Shown here in pieces: positions 13,819 to 21,337 of a DNA stretch of 25,215 nucleotides. The stretch spans positions 1 to 25,215 of the forward strand of contig CAZPLR010000030.1 in assembly GCA_964587555.1 (NCBI GenBank), given 5' to 3'. Origin of the DNA: JAHHTP01 sp964587555. GTDB taxonomy: Bacteria; Bacillota; Clostridia; Oscillospirales; Ruminococcaceae. The translations under genes were made by a program, and so were the position numbers. How positions within the stretch are numbered: the stretch's first letter is position 1; each line of letters starts with the position of its first letter. The notes under the pieces were generated by a model that did not search any database, had not been told where the DNA came from, and worked only from the letters and a program-made list of their open reading frames with translations.

Positions 13819-13998
13819 CGACAGAAACTGACGTTCTGCGTACTTGTAGGGCAGCGCGCTTTTTGGTTTGGGTTAGGTTGTTTTGGCGGCCTAATTTATA
13901 TCCTTTTGCATTCTGCTTTTTTGGGCGCTGCGCAGAAGGGGCGGGGGTTCCCGCAGGGTAAAGCATCGAAATTGAAACGGCAACTGGAGGAAGGAATT
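13819..13998 (+). promoter_or_regulatory. Long structured 5' leader of trkA
   Basis: Several inverted repeats stand in order: CAGAA/TTCTG soon after the start; GCAGCGC (13851-13857) with GCGCTGC (13925-13931), enclosing a TTAGG/CCTAA stem; and a perfect GCGGG (13941-13945)/CCCGC (13950-13954) hairpin with a 4-nt loop. This ends about 25 nt before the trkA ribosome site. Potassium transporter genes in Bacillota are often controlled by c-di-AMP (ydaO) riboswitches, but I do not see that consensus here. Confidence 0.4.
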
Positions 13999-15357
13999 TT
14001 GAATATTATCATTGTCGGATATGGCAAGGTTGGTCAAGCGCTTGTCCGGCAGCTTGGCGGGGAGAAAAACAACATCACAGTCATCGATCTGGACAACAGT
14101 AAGCTGCATGAGCTTTCTAATGTCAGCGATGTGATGACGGTCTGCGGCAACGGCGCAACCCACAGCGTGCAGCAGGAGGCGGGGATTGAGCGCGCGGATC
14201 TGCTGATCGCAGTGACCGGCTCGGACGAGTTGAATCTGCTGTGCTGCCTGATTGCGAAAAAAGCGGGCGACTGCCAAACCATTGCAAGGGTCAGAAGCCC
14301 GCAGTACAGCGGCGAGTTGCAGTTTTTAAAGGAGGAGCTGGGGCTTGCGATGGTCATCAACCCGGAGTTTGCCGCCGCAGCGGAGATTGCAAGAGTTTTA
14401 CAGTTCCCCTCTGCGCTGAAGATCGACACCTTTGCGCGCGGGCGGGTGGAGCTGATTAAGTTCCGTCTGCCGGAAAGAAGTCCGCTGGTCGGCTGCAAGG
14501 TCAAGGACATTGTGAACAAGCTTCATTGCGACGTGCTGGTCTGCATCATCGAGCGCGGCGATGAGGTCACGATTGCCTACGGTGATTTTGAATTTCAGGA
14601 GCGGGATATCATCTCGATCATTGCGGGCACAGAAAAGGCGCAGGATTTCTTCCGCAAGATCCACTATGTGACCAATGCGGTAAAGAATGTAATGATCGCC
14701 GGCGGTGGGCAGATCGCCTATTATTTGACCCGTATGCTGTGCAGAAGCGGCGCGGACGTGATGATTATCGATAAGGATATCAGACGCTGCAACGAGCTTG
14801 CCGAAATGCTCGATCCGTCTGTCAGCGTCATCAACGGCGACGCATCCGACCAGAGCGTGCTGCTCGAAAGCGGCATTGAAAGCGTCGGCGCGTTTGTCGC
14901 GCTAACCAACTTGGATGAAGAAAATATCCTGCTTTCCCTGTTCGCAAGGCGGGTCAGCAATGCAAAGCTGGTAACAAAGATCAATCGGATCGATTTCAGC
15001 ACCGTAATCAAGCATCTGGATTTGGATTCGATCATCTATCCAAAGAATATCACCGCCGAAACGATTGCGCGCTATGTCCGCGCGATGACCAATACCATTG
15101 GCTGCAATGTGGAAACGCTTTATAATATTGTAGAGGGCAAGGTGGAAGCGGCGGAGTTTATCATCCGGGAGAAATCTGCGGTGGTTGGCATTCCGCTTTC
15201 CCAACTGAATCTGAAAAAGGGCGTGCTGGTGTCGGCGATCCTGCGCGACCGGCGGGTCATTATCCCGCGCGGCTACGACGTTATTAAGATGGGGGATTCG
15301 GTTGTTATTGTTTCCAACCATCTGGCGTTAAAAGACATCACCGATATTTTAAAGTGA
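13999..15357 (+). CDS. trkA: Trk potassium uptake system regulatory protein TrkA
   Basis: 452 residues from a TTG at 13999 preceded by GGAGGAAGG; longer frames starting upstream would run through the leader structures and exceed the family length. It has two RCK modules: TrkA-N with GYGKVG at 7-12 (NAD(H)/nucleotide site) and a TrkA-C domain near 140-220, then a second TrkA-N with GGG at 235-237 and a second TrkA-C near 370-450. This is the cytoplasmic gating ring that binds NAD(H), ATP/ADP or c-di-AMP and controls the TrkH channel encoded 20 nt downstream. Complete and of normal length. Confidence 0.97.
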   Translation: MNIIIVGYGKVGQALVRQLGGEKNNITVIDLDNSKLHELSNVSDVMTVCGNGATHSVQQEAGIERADLLIAVTGSDELNLLCCLIAKKAGDCQTIARVRSPQYSGELQFLKEELGLAMVINPEFAAAAEIARVLQFPSALKIDTFARGRVELIKFRLPERSPLVGCKVKDIVNKLHCDVLVCIIERGDEVTIAYGDFEFQERDIISIIAGTEKAQDFFRKIHYVTNAVKNVMIAGGGQIAYYLTRMLCRSGADVMIIDKDIRRCNELAEMLDPSVSVINGDASDQSVLLESGIESVGAFVALTNLDEENILLSLFARRVSNAKLVTKINRIDFSTVIKHLDLDSIIYPKNITAETIARYVRAMTNTIGCNVETLYNIVEGKVEAAEFIIREKSAVVGIPLSQLNLKKGVLVSAILRDRRVIIPRGYDVIKMGDSVVIVSNHLALKDITDILK

Positions 15358-15377
15358 CGGGGGCTTGACGGCTTTTT

Positions 15378-16814
15378 ATGAACTACAGAATGATTTCTTA
15401 CGTCCTTGGATGGATCTTAGCGTTCGAGGCAGTGTTCATGGCGGTTCCGCTTGTCACAGGGCTGATTTACGGCGAAAGCGTGATCTGGTGCTATCTGCTG
15501 ACAATGGGAATCTGTGGGCTGCTGGGCGTGGCGCTTATCGTCAAAAAACCGCAAAAAAAGCAGCTTTATGCCAGAGAGGGCTATCTCATCGCATCCTTAA
15601 GCTGGCTGCTGCTAAGTCTATTTGGCGCGATCCCGCTTTGCGTGTCCGGTGAGATACCTTCGTTTCTTGACGCAGTGTTTGAGGCGGCGTCCGGCTTTAC
15701 GACCACCGGCGCGAGCATTTTAAACGATGTAGAGGCGCTTTCTCACGCCAGCCTTGTCTGGCGAAGCTTTACCCACTGGGTGGGCGGCATGGGGGTGCTG
15801 GTCTTTATCATGGCGTTCCTGCCGCTTTCTGGCGCGCAAAATATGTACATCATGCGGGCGGAAAGCCCCGGACCTTCGGTCAGCCGTCTTGTGCCAAAGG
15901 TAAAGAACACCGCGCTGATCCTTTATGCGATTTATTTTTCGCTGACGCTGGTCGAGTTTATCCTGCTTTTGTGCGGCGGCATGACGGTATTTGAGGCGCT
16001 GAACACCGCCTTTGCGACTGCCGGCACCGGCGGCTTTGGTATTTACAACAGCAGCATGGGCTCATTCAATCCGTATTTACAGATCGTTGTCACAGTATTC
16101 ATGCTTTTGTTCTCGGTCAATTTTAACAGCTACTTTCTGCTCGGCTGCCGCCGCTTCAAGGAGGCGTTCAATACCGAGCTGCGGGTGTTTTTCGGCATTG
16201 TCATCGTGGCAATTGCGATCCTGACGATCAATATCATGCAGATGTATGCTTCGTTTGGCGAAGCGCTGCGGCACAGCGCGTTTGCTGTTGCGTCGATTAT
16301 CTCGACGACCGGCTTTTCTACCGAGGACTTCAACCTTTGGCCGGAGCTGTCCCGCACGCTTTTGGTTTTGATTATGTTCATCGGTGCCTGCGCCGGCAGC
16401 ACAGGCGGCGGTATAAAGGTTTCCAGGGTGATTATCCTGCTAAAAGGAATGGCAAAGGAGTTTGCAACGATGGTGCGCCCGAAGCAGGTTAGAAAGGTCA
16501 AGCTTGACTCCCGCATTGTCGAGCATGAGGTGGTGCGCTCGGTCAACGTTTATTTGATCGCGTATGTGCTGGTATTTGTCGTTTCGCTGCTGATTGTTTC
16601 GCTGGATAATTTTGATCTCGTCACGAACTTTACGGCGGTTGCGGCGACGATCAATAACATCGGACCCGGACTGGAGCTTGTCGGACCGACGCAGAATTTT
16701 GCGTTCTTTTCCCCGATGTCTAAGCTGGTGCTGATTTTTGATATGCTTGCGGGCAGATTGGAGATTTTCCCAATGCTGCTTTTGCTGCATCCGTCGACAT
16801 GGAAGAGGTGCTGA
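15378..16814 (+). CDS. trkH: Trk potassium uptake membrane subunit TrkH
   Basis: A 478-residue membrane protein with four channel-like M1-P-M2 units. The four selectivity-filter loops are visible: TTTGAS (108-113), TAGTGGFG (about 213-220), STTGFS (about 309-314) and AGSTGGG (about 339-345). The family C-terminal motif MLAGRLEIFPML is followed by a short tail. It imports potassium with TrkA. Its ribosome site is weak, so translation is probably coupled to trkA across the 20-nt gap. The stop codon lies 9 nt from the stop of the convergent MATE gene, and both are inside one hairpin. Confidence 0.96.
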   Translation: MNYRMISYVLGWILAFEAVFMAVPLVTGLIYGESVIWCYLLTMGICGLLGVALIVKKPQKKQLYAREGYLIASLSWLLLSLFGAIPLCVSGEIPSFLDAVFEAASGFTTTGASILNDVEALSHASLVWRSFTHWVGGMGVLVFIMAFLPLSGAQNMYIMRAESPGPSVSRLVPKVKNTALILYAIYFSLTLVEFILLLCGGMTVFEALNTAFATAGTGGFGIYNSSMGSFNPYLQIVVTVFMLLFSVNFNSYFLLGCRRFKEAFNTELRVFFGIVIVAIAILTINIMQMYASFGEALRHSAFAVASIISTTGFSTEDFNLWPELSRTLLVLIMFIGACAGSTGGGIKVSRVIILLKGMAKEFATMVRPKQVRKVKLDSRIVEHEVVRSVNVYLIAYVLVFVVSLLIVSLDNFDLVTNFTAVAATINNIGPGLELVGPTQNFAFFSPMSKLVLIFDMLAGRLEIFPMLLLLHPSTWKRC

Positions 16815-16825
16815 TTTTACCTCTT
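16803..16825. terminator. Hairpin spanning the convergent trkH and MATE stop codons
   Basis: Perfect 7-bp arms AAGAGGT (16803-16809) and ACCTCTT (16819-16825) with a 9-nt loop that contains the trkH TGA; the MATE stop overlaps the right arm. No T run follows on either strand, so it is not a standard intrinsic terminator. Confidence 0.4.
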
Positions 16826-18209
16826 ATGACGCTTTTCGGCGTCCGGTCAGCTTCTTTATATTTGAAAAAACCAATGTCAGGGATAATATACAAGCCAAAC
16901 CGTCTGCAATAGGACCTGCATACAATGCGCCGTCCAGTCCAAACGCCAACGGTAGTAAAAGCAATGCCGGAATTAGGAAAAAGCCTTGCCGTGACAGGGA
17001 AAGGACAATGCCCTGTTTGACATTTCCAATACCGGTAAAATAATTGACCGAAAGCGGCTGTACGCCTTGCAGGCAAACCAGCATCATATAAATCCGCATA
17101 TAAAGCGTGGCAAACTGAAAATACAGCTCGTCACCAGAGCCAAAAATGCTGACGATCTGCCGCGGAAAAAGCTGGAGAAGGACGAATGCGATTGCGCCGA
17201 TGGAAAGCGCCGCAAGGAGCGCTTTCTTGTAGGTTTCCTTAATTCGGTCATAATTTCTTGCACCCATATTAAAGCTGAGGATGGGGGTACACCCCTGCGC
17301 AAGACCAACCGTAAAGGAGGACATAATGCTGTTAAGCTTTGCCACGACGCCGGACACAGCCAGCGGAATATCCTCGCCGTAAATAGATAAAGCGCCGTAA
17401 TGCGTCAATGTGTTATTCATCACGATATTAACCAGCATCATGATGGTGAGGTTGATAAAATTGGAAACGCCAAGCTTTGCAATTTTCAGTATGTACTTCC
17501 CTTTTATGCCAAGCATGCTTAGCTTGATTTTAAAATTCTTAAATCGGAAAAAATAGCAAAGGCACAAAGCGGCAGAAACAGTCTGACCGATTATTGTGGC
17601 GGCAGCGGCGCCTTGAATCCCCCATGAAAAGCCGTACATGAACAGCCAGTCCAGAAAAATATTTAAGACCGCGCCCGAAATGGTACAGGCCATGGAATAA
17701 GTAGGGCTGCCGTCTGCCCGGATGATAAAGCTCCCGGCGCTGAACAGCAGAGAAAAAGGGATGCCGAAAGCAGTAATGCTGAGATATGAATGCGCCAGAG
17801 GAAATACGTTTTCTGTCGCGCCGCAGAGAAGCAGGATAGGCGTTCGGAACAAGAGTACGACAGCCATAATGAGAAAACCGATGATGGGAATCATCGTCAG
17901 CCCTGTCCCAATATATTTTTTTGCCTCCTCGTCCTCTTTCGCCCCAAGGCAGATGTTAAAGTTTGCGGCGGTCCCGATCCCCACTAGCTGGGCAAAGGCA
18001 AGCGTGAACGTCACGACGGGAAAGGCTACGTTCGTGGCGGCGTTTCCGTACATCCCAACGACATGGCCGATAAAAATCTGATCGGTAATATTGTAGGCAG
18101 ACGTGACCAGCATACTGATAATAGATGGAATAGCAAATTTGGCGATAAGCTGAATGACGGGAGCGTGTCCGAGCGGGTTGCCGTTCGGCTGGTTATTCGA
18201 TGGGTTCAT
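16824..18209 (-). CDS. MATE family efflux transporter (MepA-like)
   Basis: A 461-residue multidrug/toxin antiporter with twelve hydrophobic segments in two homologous halves. The first helix region IPSIISMLVTSAYNITDQIFIGH is the usual MatE start, and a second-half LAQGCTPILSFNMGARNYDR motif matches the family pattern. The start is the ATG at 18209, which has GGAGGTC 9 nt upstream; an ATG five codons earlier contains the ribosome site and is rejected. The gene begins 17 nt inside the end of the marR gene, so translation is coupled, as in the mepR-mepA arrangement. Expected role: sodium- or proton-driven export of cationic drugs. By eye the gene is somewhat more A+T-rich than its neighbours, a possible sign of transfer, not measured. 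Confidence 0.93.
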   Translation of the reverse strand: MNPSNNQPNGNPLGHAPVIQLIAKFAIPSIISMLVTSAYNITDQIFIGHVVGMYGNAATNVAFPVVTFTLAFAQLVGIGTAANFNICLGAKEDEEAKKYIGTGLTMIPIIGFLIMAVVLLFRTPILLLCGATENVFPLAHSYLSITAFGIPFSLLFSAGSFIIRADGSPTYSMACTISGAVLNIFLDWLFMYGFSWGIQGAAAATIIGQTVSAALCLCYFFRFKNFKIKLSMLGIKGKYILKIAKLGVSNFINLTIMMLVNIVMNNTLTHYGALSIYGEDIPLAVSGVVAKLNSIMSSFTVGLAQGCTPILSFNMGARNYDRIKETYKKALLAALSIGAIAFVLLQLFPRQIVSIFGSGDELYFQFATLYMRIYMMLVCLQGVQPLSVNYFTGIGNVKQGIVLSLSRQGFFLIPALLLLPLAFGLDGALYAGPIADGLACILSLTLVFSNIKKLTGRRKAS

Positions 18210-18669
18210 TTCTTTGACCTCCATTTTCTGAAGCGGCGGTTTTGCTGTTTGTCAGGTTGGACAGGTTTTTTTCCATTTTCAGCAGACCTGCAAAAATAAT
18301 ATCAATCTCTTCCGGGAAGATTCCTTGCGTAAGCAGTTCGTTGAACTGAATCAGCTCGCCGCGTACAGATCCTGCAAGCTGCAGCGCCGCGTCTGTTGGG
18401 TATATCCGATTTTGCCTTCGGTCGTCTTCATCCTGTATGCGGGTTAAAAATCCCTTTTTTTCCAGAGATTTCACCGCGCGTGCGGTTGCAGCTTTGTCAA
18501 CGCATACAAGCGCTGTAAGCTCTCCCTGCGTGACGCCCTTATGGTGCTGTATCGCCATAAAAAAGGGCTGCTCTGCGGCGGTAATATGATATTTGTGCAA
18601 TGCGCTGCCAATGCAGCTTTGGCTTTGCCTGGCTAAAAGCGTAATCATTCTTGCGATACTGTTGTCCAC
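18193..18669 (-). CDS. MarR family transcriptional regulator
   Basis: 158 residues from a GTG at 18669 (GAGGTG 7 nt upstream); an overlapping ATG two bases away opens only a very short frame. The winged helix-turn-helix is clear: the GVTQGELT helix (45-52), recognition helix KAATARAVKSLEKKG (59-73), and a wing with DEDDRRQ at 80-86, the DxRxxx signature of MarR proteins. It is a dimeric repressor that normally releases DNA on binding a toxic ligand. The gene is first in an operon with the overlapping MATE pump and has a consensus promoter covered by inverted repeats, so autorepression and control of the pump are likely. Confidence 0.94.
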   Translation of the reverse strand: MDNSIARMITLLARQSQSCIGSALHKYHITAAEQPFFMAIQHHKGVTQGELTALVCVDKAATARAVKSLEKKGFLTRIQDEDDRRQNRIYPTDAALQLAGSVRGELIQFNELLTQGIFPEEIDIIFAGLLKMEKNLSNLTNSKTAASENGGQRNEPIE

Positions 18670-18689
18670 ATTTTTTCACCTCGATTTCG

Positions 18690-18719
18690 ATTATATCACC
18701 AATCGGTTGATCTGTCAAC
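18690..18719 (-). promoter_or_regulatory. Consensus promoter and candidate operator of marR-MATE
   Basis: On the minus strand: TTGACA (18713-18718), 17-bp spacer, TATAAT (18690-18695) with extended TGA; both hexamers are perfect. The -35 sits inside an inverted repeat GTTGA/TCAAC (18706-18719). A second imperfect 17-bp repeat (ATCA ... TTGAT, 18695-18711) covers the spacer. A bound MarR dimer would block RNA polymerase. Confidence 0.75.
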
Positions 18720-18932
18720 TAATGGAATACGATTTACGCAGCTTGAACGGGATGATCGTCAGAATTTGCGGAAACTGCGGTTCGATCGTCATTTCCGAAT
18801 AATTACCGGAGATATCGCGAGAACAAAAAAGAAAGCCGGTTCAGCTTGGCACGGATGTGAATTTGCGATTTTTCATCAAGCTGCTTGCGAGGCTATTGGA
18901 AAAAATACGGTATATCCGGTTTGATACGGCGA

Positions 18933-18946
18933 TTTTTCGCGAAAAA
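18933..18946. repeat. Perfect 14-bp palindrome upstream of the ilvE promoter
   Basis: TTTTTCGCGAAAAA, centred about 30 bp upstream of the ilvE -35 box. It could be an operator or simply an A+T-rich coincidence. The rest of the 18720-18969 interval holds no gene I can support. Confidence 0.35.
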
Positions 18947-18969
18947 ATGAAATTTCTTGGGCAAACCAC

Positions 18970-18998
18970 TTGCGTAATGCGTTTGCGCGTGCTATAAT
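18970..18998 (+). promoter_or_regulatory. Promoter of ilvE
   Basis: TTGCGT (18970-18975), 17-bp spacer, TATAAT (18993-18998) with an extended TGC element. Confidence 0.8.
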
Positions 18999-19004
18999 AG
19001 AAAG

Positions 19005-19137
19005 CAGAAGGTCTTAAAGGGTTTCTTTCAGGTGAGGGGAATGCGGAGCAGTGTTTTTCGCGGAAAGCGCAAGCTGTGAAAACGGCGCAAAGACCTTGTA
19101 ACGCGATAAGACCAGAAAAGAAGGAGCAAAGAGCATC
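19005..19137 (+). promoter_or_regulatory. ilvE 5' leader with two competing long-range pairings
   Basis: AAGGTCTT at the very 5' end (19008-19015) can pair perfectly with AAGACCTT (19090-19097), or its core GGTCTTA (19010-19016) can pair with TAAGACC (19107-19113), which lies just before the AAGGAG ribosome site (19121-19126). The two pairings exclude each other. An internal CGC/GCG stem lies between. No T-box core or known riboswitch consensus is present. Confidence 0.4.
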
Positions 19138-20163
19138 ATGGAAAAGAAAAACCTGGATTGGGCGAATATAGGTTTTGGCTATATGCCGACCGAACAGCGC
19201 TATGTTGCAAATTACGAGAACGGCGCGTGGAGCGAGGGCGTACTGACGACCGAGGCCACCATTACGATGAGCGAGTGTGCGGGCGTTTTACAGTATGCTC
19301 AGACCTGTTTTGAGGGGCTTAAGGCGTACACCGCTGCGGACGGCAGGATCGTTACCTTCCGCCCGGACTTAAACGCACAACGCATGGTTGATTCCTGCAA
19401 GCGCCTAGAGATGCCGGTTTATCCGGAGGAGAAGTTTGTCAAGGCGATCGAGAAGGTCGTAAAAGCCAATGAAGCGTATGTGCCGCCGTATGGCTCCGGG
19501 GCGACCCTTTACATTCGTCCGTATATGTTTGGTATATCTCCGGTAATCGGGGTTAAACCGGCGGACAATTATCAGTTTAGAGTGTTTGTCACGCCGGTCG
19601 GCCCGTACTTTAAAGGCGGCGCAAAGCCGGTCACGCTGCGCGTCAGCGATTTTGACCGCGCGGCGCCGCATGGAACCGGCGACATCAAGGCGGGTTTAAA
19701 CTATGCGATGAGTCTGCATGCAATCGTCACCGCGCACGAAGAGGGGTACGATGAAAACCTGTTCTTAGACCCGGCTACCCGCACCAAGATCGAAGAAACC
19801 GGCGGAGCAAACTTCATTTTCATCACCAAGGACGGCAAGGTTGTCACCCCGAAGTCCGACAGCATTCTTCCGTCGATCACCCGCCGGTCGCTGGTCACGA
19901 TCGCGAAGGATTATTTAGGGCTTGAGGTCGAGCACCGAGAGGTATATCTTTCGGAGCTAAAGGATTTTGCGGAGTGCGGCTTGTGCGGTACGGCGGCGGT
20001 TATCTCTCCGGTTGGAAAGATCGTCGACCACGGCAAGGAGATCTGCTTCCCGAGCGGTATGGAAAAGATGGGGCCGGTCATCCAGAAGCTGTACGACACG
20101 CTGACGGGCATCCAGATGGGAAATATCGAGGGGCCTGCCGGTTGGCTGCATGAGATCAAATAA
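19138..20163 (+). CDS. ilvE: Branched-chain amino acid aminotransferase
   Basis: A 341-residue class IV PLP aminotransferase that interconverts valine, leucine and isoleucine with their 2-oxo acids using glutamate/2-oxoglutarate. CFEGLKAY (57-64) and YIRPYMFG (125-132) are substrate-side motifs, Lys184 in GDIKAGLNYA is the PLP Schiff-base lysine, and EETGGANFIF (219-228) supplies the pyridine-nitrogen Glu and phosphate contacts. The late GTAAVISPVG motif is intact. Length and motif order match the type II BCAT typical of Bacillota. ATG at 19138, ribosome site AAGGAG 11 nt upstream. It is monocistronic, followed by a hairpin terminator. Confidence 0.96.
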   Translation: MEKKNLDWANIGFGYMPTEQRYVANYENGAWSEGVLTTEATITMSECAGVLQYAQTCFEGLKAYTAADGRIVTFRPDLNAQRMVDSCKRLEMPVYPEEKFVKAIEKVVKANEAYVPPYGSGATLYIRPYMFGISPVIGVKPADNYQFRVFVTPVGPYFKGGAKPVTLRVSDFDRAAPHGTGDIKAGLNYAMSLHAIVTAHEEGYDENLFLDPATRTKIEETGGANFIFITKDGKVVTPKSDSILPSITRRSLVTIAKDYLGLEVEHREVYLSELKDFAECGLCGTAAVISPVGKIVDHGKEICFPSGMEKMGPVIQKLYDTLTGIQMGNIEGPAGWLHEIK

Positions 20164-20174
20164 GAATATCGTCA

Positions 20175-20211
20175 AGCGGAGTTTTTGCTGCGGCAGAACC
20201 TCCGCTATTTT
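20175..20211 (+). terminator. Terminator of ilvE
   Basis: Arms AGCGGAG (20175-20181) and CTCCGCT (20200-20206), with partial pairing inside, followed by ATTTTA. It overlaps the stop of the convergent membrane protein gene. Confidence 0.65.
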
Positions 20212-21017
20212 ACTGCCCGCTGTAGGGCGGAAAGCGCGTCCGCGTCTGCGCAATAAAGCGTTTGTCCGTTCAGCGAAACCGGATGGACCGAAAACGTGAG
20301 CCTTGTAAAAGACTGTTCGTCTGCCAAAAAGAAAAACGCCTTCTTTTTAATCTCTACGTCATAGGCGGAGAAATCGGTGTCGCAGTTTGCAAAAAGCGCC
20401 GCCTTCACCGCGCGCAGGCTTTCCTCACCTGCAAAACAGGCGCGGATCAGCGCAGAAAACAGCGCGTCGCGCGCATCGACGTCCTGTAAAAAAAGTGTGG
20501 AAAACTGTAAAGCGGTCGCTTTTGCGACGCCGTCCAGTGCGGAAAGCTCCTCTTTTGTCAGATCGATCCCGCCGCAGGCTGCCGCAAGCGCCTTTAGCCC
20601 AGCGTTATCGCAGCGGATGACTGCGTCAAATTTCTGCTGCAGGAGGTTTTGCGCCGCGCCCTTCAGACCGCTTTGTCCACGCAGACGGTATTGCTGCCGC
20701 AGCGGCGCGTGATCCTTTTGGTATAGGCTGTCGCAGCGCAGATCGAGCGCGCAGGTGAAGACCGTTTTTGCCGATGCACTGCAGCTGATTACGGCGCAAA
20801 ACAGATCTTCCCCGCTGAGATCCGCATCGTAGATGAATAGAAAGCGGGTGTTATCCGCCGCAGTGAAATCCGGCACCTTGACGCCGGTCAGCGGCAGCTC
20901 GGCAGGCGCGTTCTGGCTGAGCAGAATGTGATGGAATACGCCGAACAGCCCGCCGAGCAGGATGAGCGCCAAAGTGAGGCTTTTGAAGAATAGTTCTGTG
21001 CTGGTTGGCTTTTTCAT
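20205..21017 (-). CDS. Membrane-anchored degenerate LytR-CpsA-Psr (LCP)-like protein
   Basis: 270 residues, start ATG at 21017 with GGAGG 9 nt upstream. One N-terminal transmembrane anchor (about 12-33) precedes an extracellular domain. Parts of the domain follow the LCP pattern: a beta-strand TCALDLRCD (88-96) where LCP proteins have the S-I-P-R-D motif, a YRLRGQSGLKGAAQNLL helix (110-126), and FDAVIRCDNAGLKALAAACGGIDL (130-153), equivalent to the substrate-side helix ending in GGV. The SIPRD Arg position is shifted and most catalytic Arg residues cannot be found, so glycopolymer transferase activity is doubtful. It may be a binding or accessory protein in wall-polymer attachment. The assignment rests on pattern similarity only. 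A scaffold gap begins 66 nt upstream. Confidence 0.5.
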   Translation of the reverse strand: MKKPTSTELFFKSLTLALILLGGLFGVFHHILLSQNAPAELPLTGVKVPDFTAADNTRFLFIYDADLSGEDLFCAVISCSASAKTVFTCALDLRCDSLYQKDHAPLRQQYRLRGQSGLKGAAQNLLQQKFDAVIRCDNAGLKALAAACGGIDLTKEELSALDGVAKATALQFSTLFLQDVDARDALFSALIRACFAGEESLRAVKAALFANCDTDFSAYDVEIKKKAFFFLADEQSFTRLTFSVHPVSLNGQTLYCADADALSALQRAVK

Positions 21018-21082
21018 GGCAGAACGCCTCCTTTTCCCTTTATTATGCTCCGTTTTCCCCAGCGTTAATCAATCGCACGCGG

Positions 21083-21182
21083 NNNNNNNNNNNNNNNNNN
21101 NNNNNNNNNNNNNNNNNNNNNNNNNNNNNNNNNNNNNNNNNNNNNNNNNNNNNNNNNNNNNNNNNNNNNNNNNNNNNNNNNN
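21083..21182. other. Assembly gap (100 N)
   Basis: Exactly 100 N, a scaffold join of unknown true length. It separates the LCP-like gene from the moxR promoter region; a small gene could be hidden here. Confidence 0.98.
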
Positions 21183-21251
21183 GTTTTGTTCCTCCGACGG
21201 CTATTTCGTGAGTTTTACTGCTTTATCCATAGATTGTTCACAATCTTATGA

Positions 21252-21301
21252 TATAATACATTTATATCGAATGTTTTCAGCGGGTACGGCTGTCTGAAAA
21301 C
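21252..21301 (+). promoter_or_regulatory. moxR promoter (extended -10) and leader hairpin
   Basis: TATAAT (21252-21257) has an extended TGA element; no good -35 is visible. About 15 nt downstream a perfect inverted repeat, GTTTTCAG (21273-21280) and CTGAAAAC (21294-21301), encloses a 13-nt loop inside the transcribed leader. The ribosome site GGGAGAGG follows before the moxR ATG. Confidence 0.5.
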
Positions 21302-21337
21302 GAAAAAATATGAAACAGAAAAAGGGAGAGGCTACTC

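Noticed and set aside
13819..13998. c-di-AMP (ydaO) riboswitch call for the trkA leader
   Set aside because: Position fits, but the conserved GGGTGAATCC-type block is not seen; kept only as an unclassified structured leader.
13906..13998. N-terminal extension of trkA
   Set aside because: It has no ribosome site and runs through leader hairpins; the TTG at 13999 matches the family start.
18721..18801. A 26-codon ORF with a CGNCG motif
   Set aside because: No ribosome site and very short; it overlaps the -35 side of the marR promoter region. Probably chance.
19005..19137. T-box leader for ilvE
   Set aside because: No TGGNACCGCG core and no terminator/antiterminator pair before the start codon.
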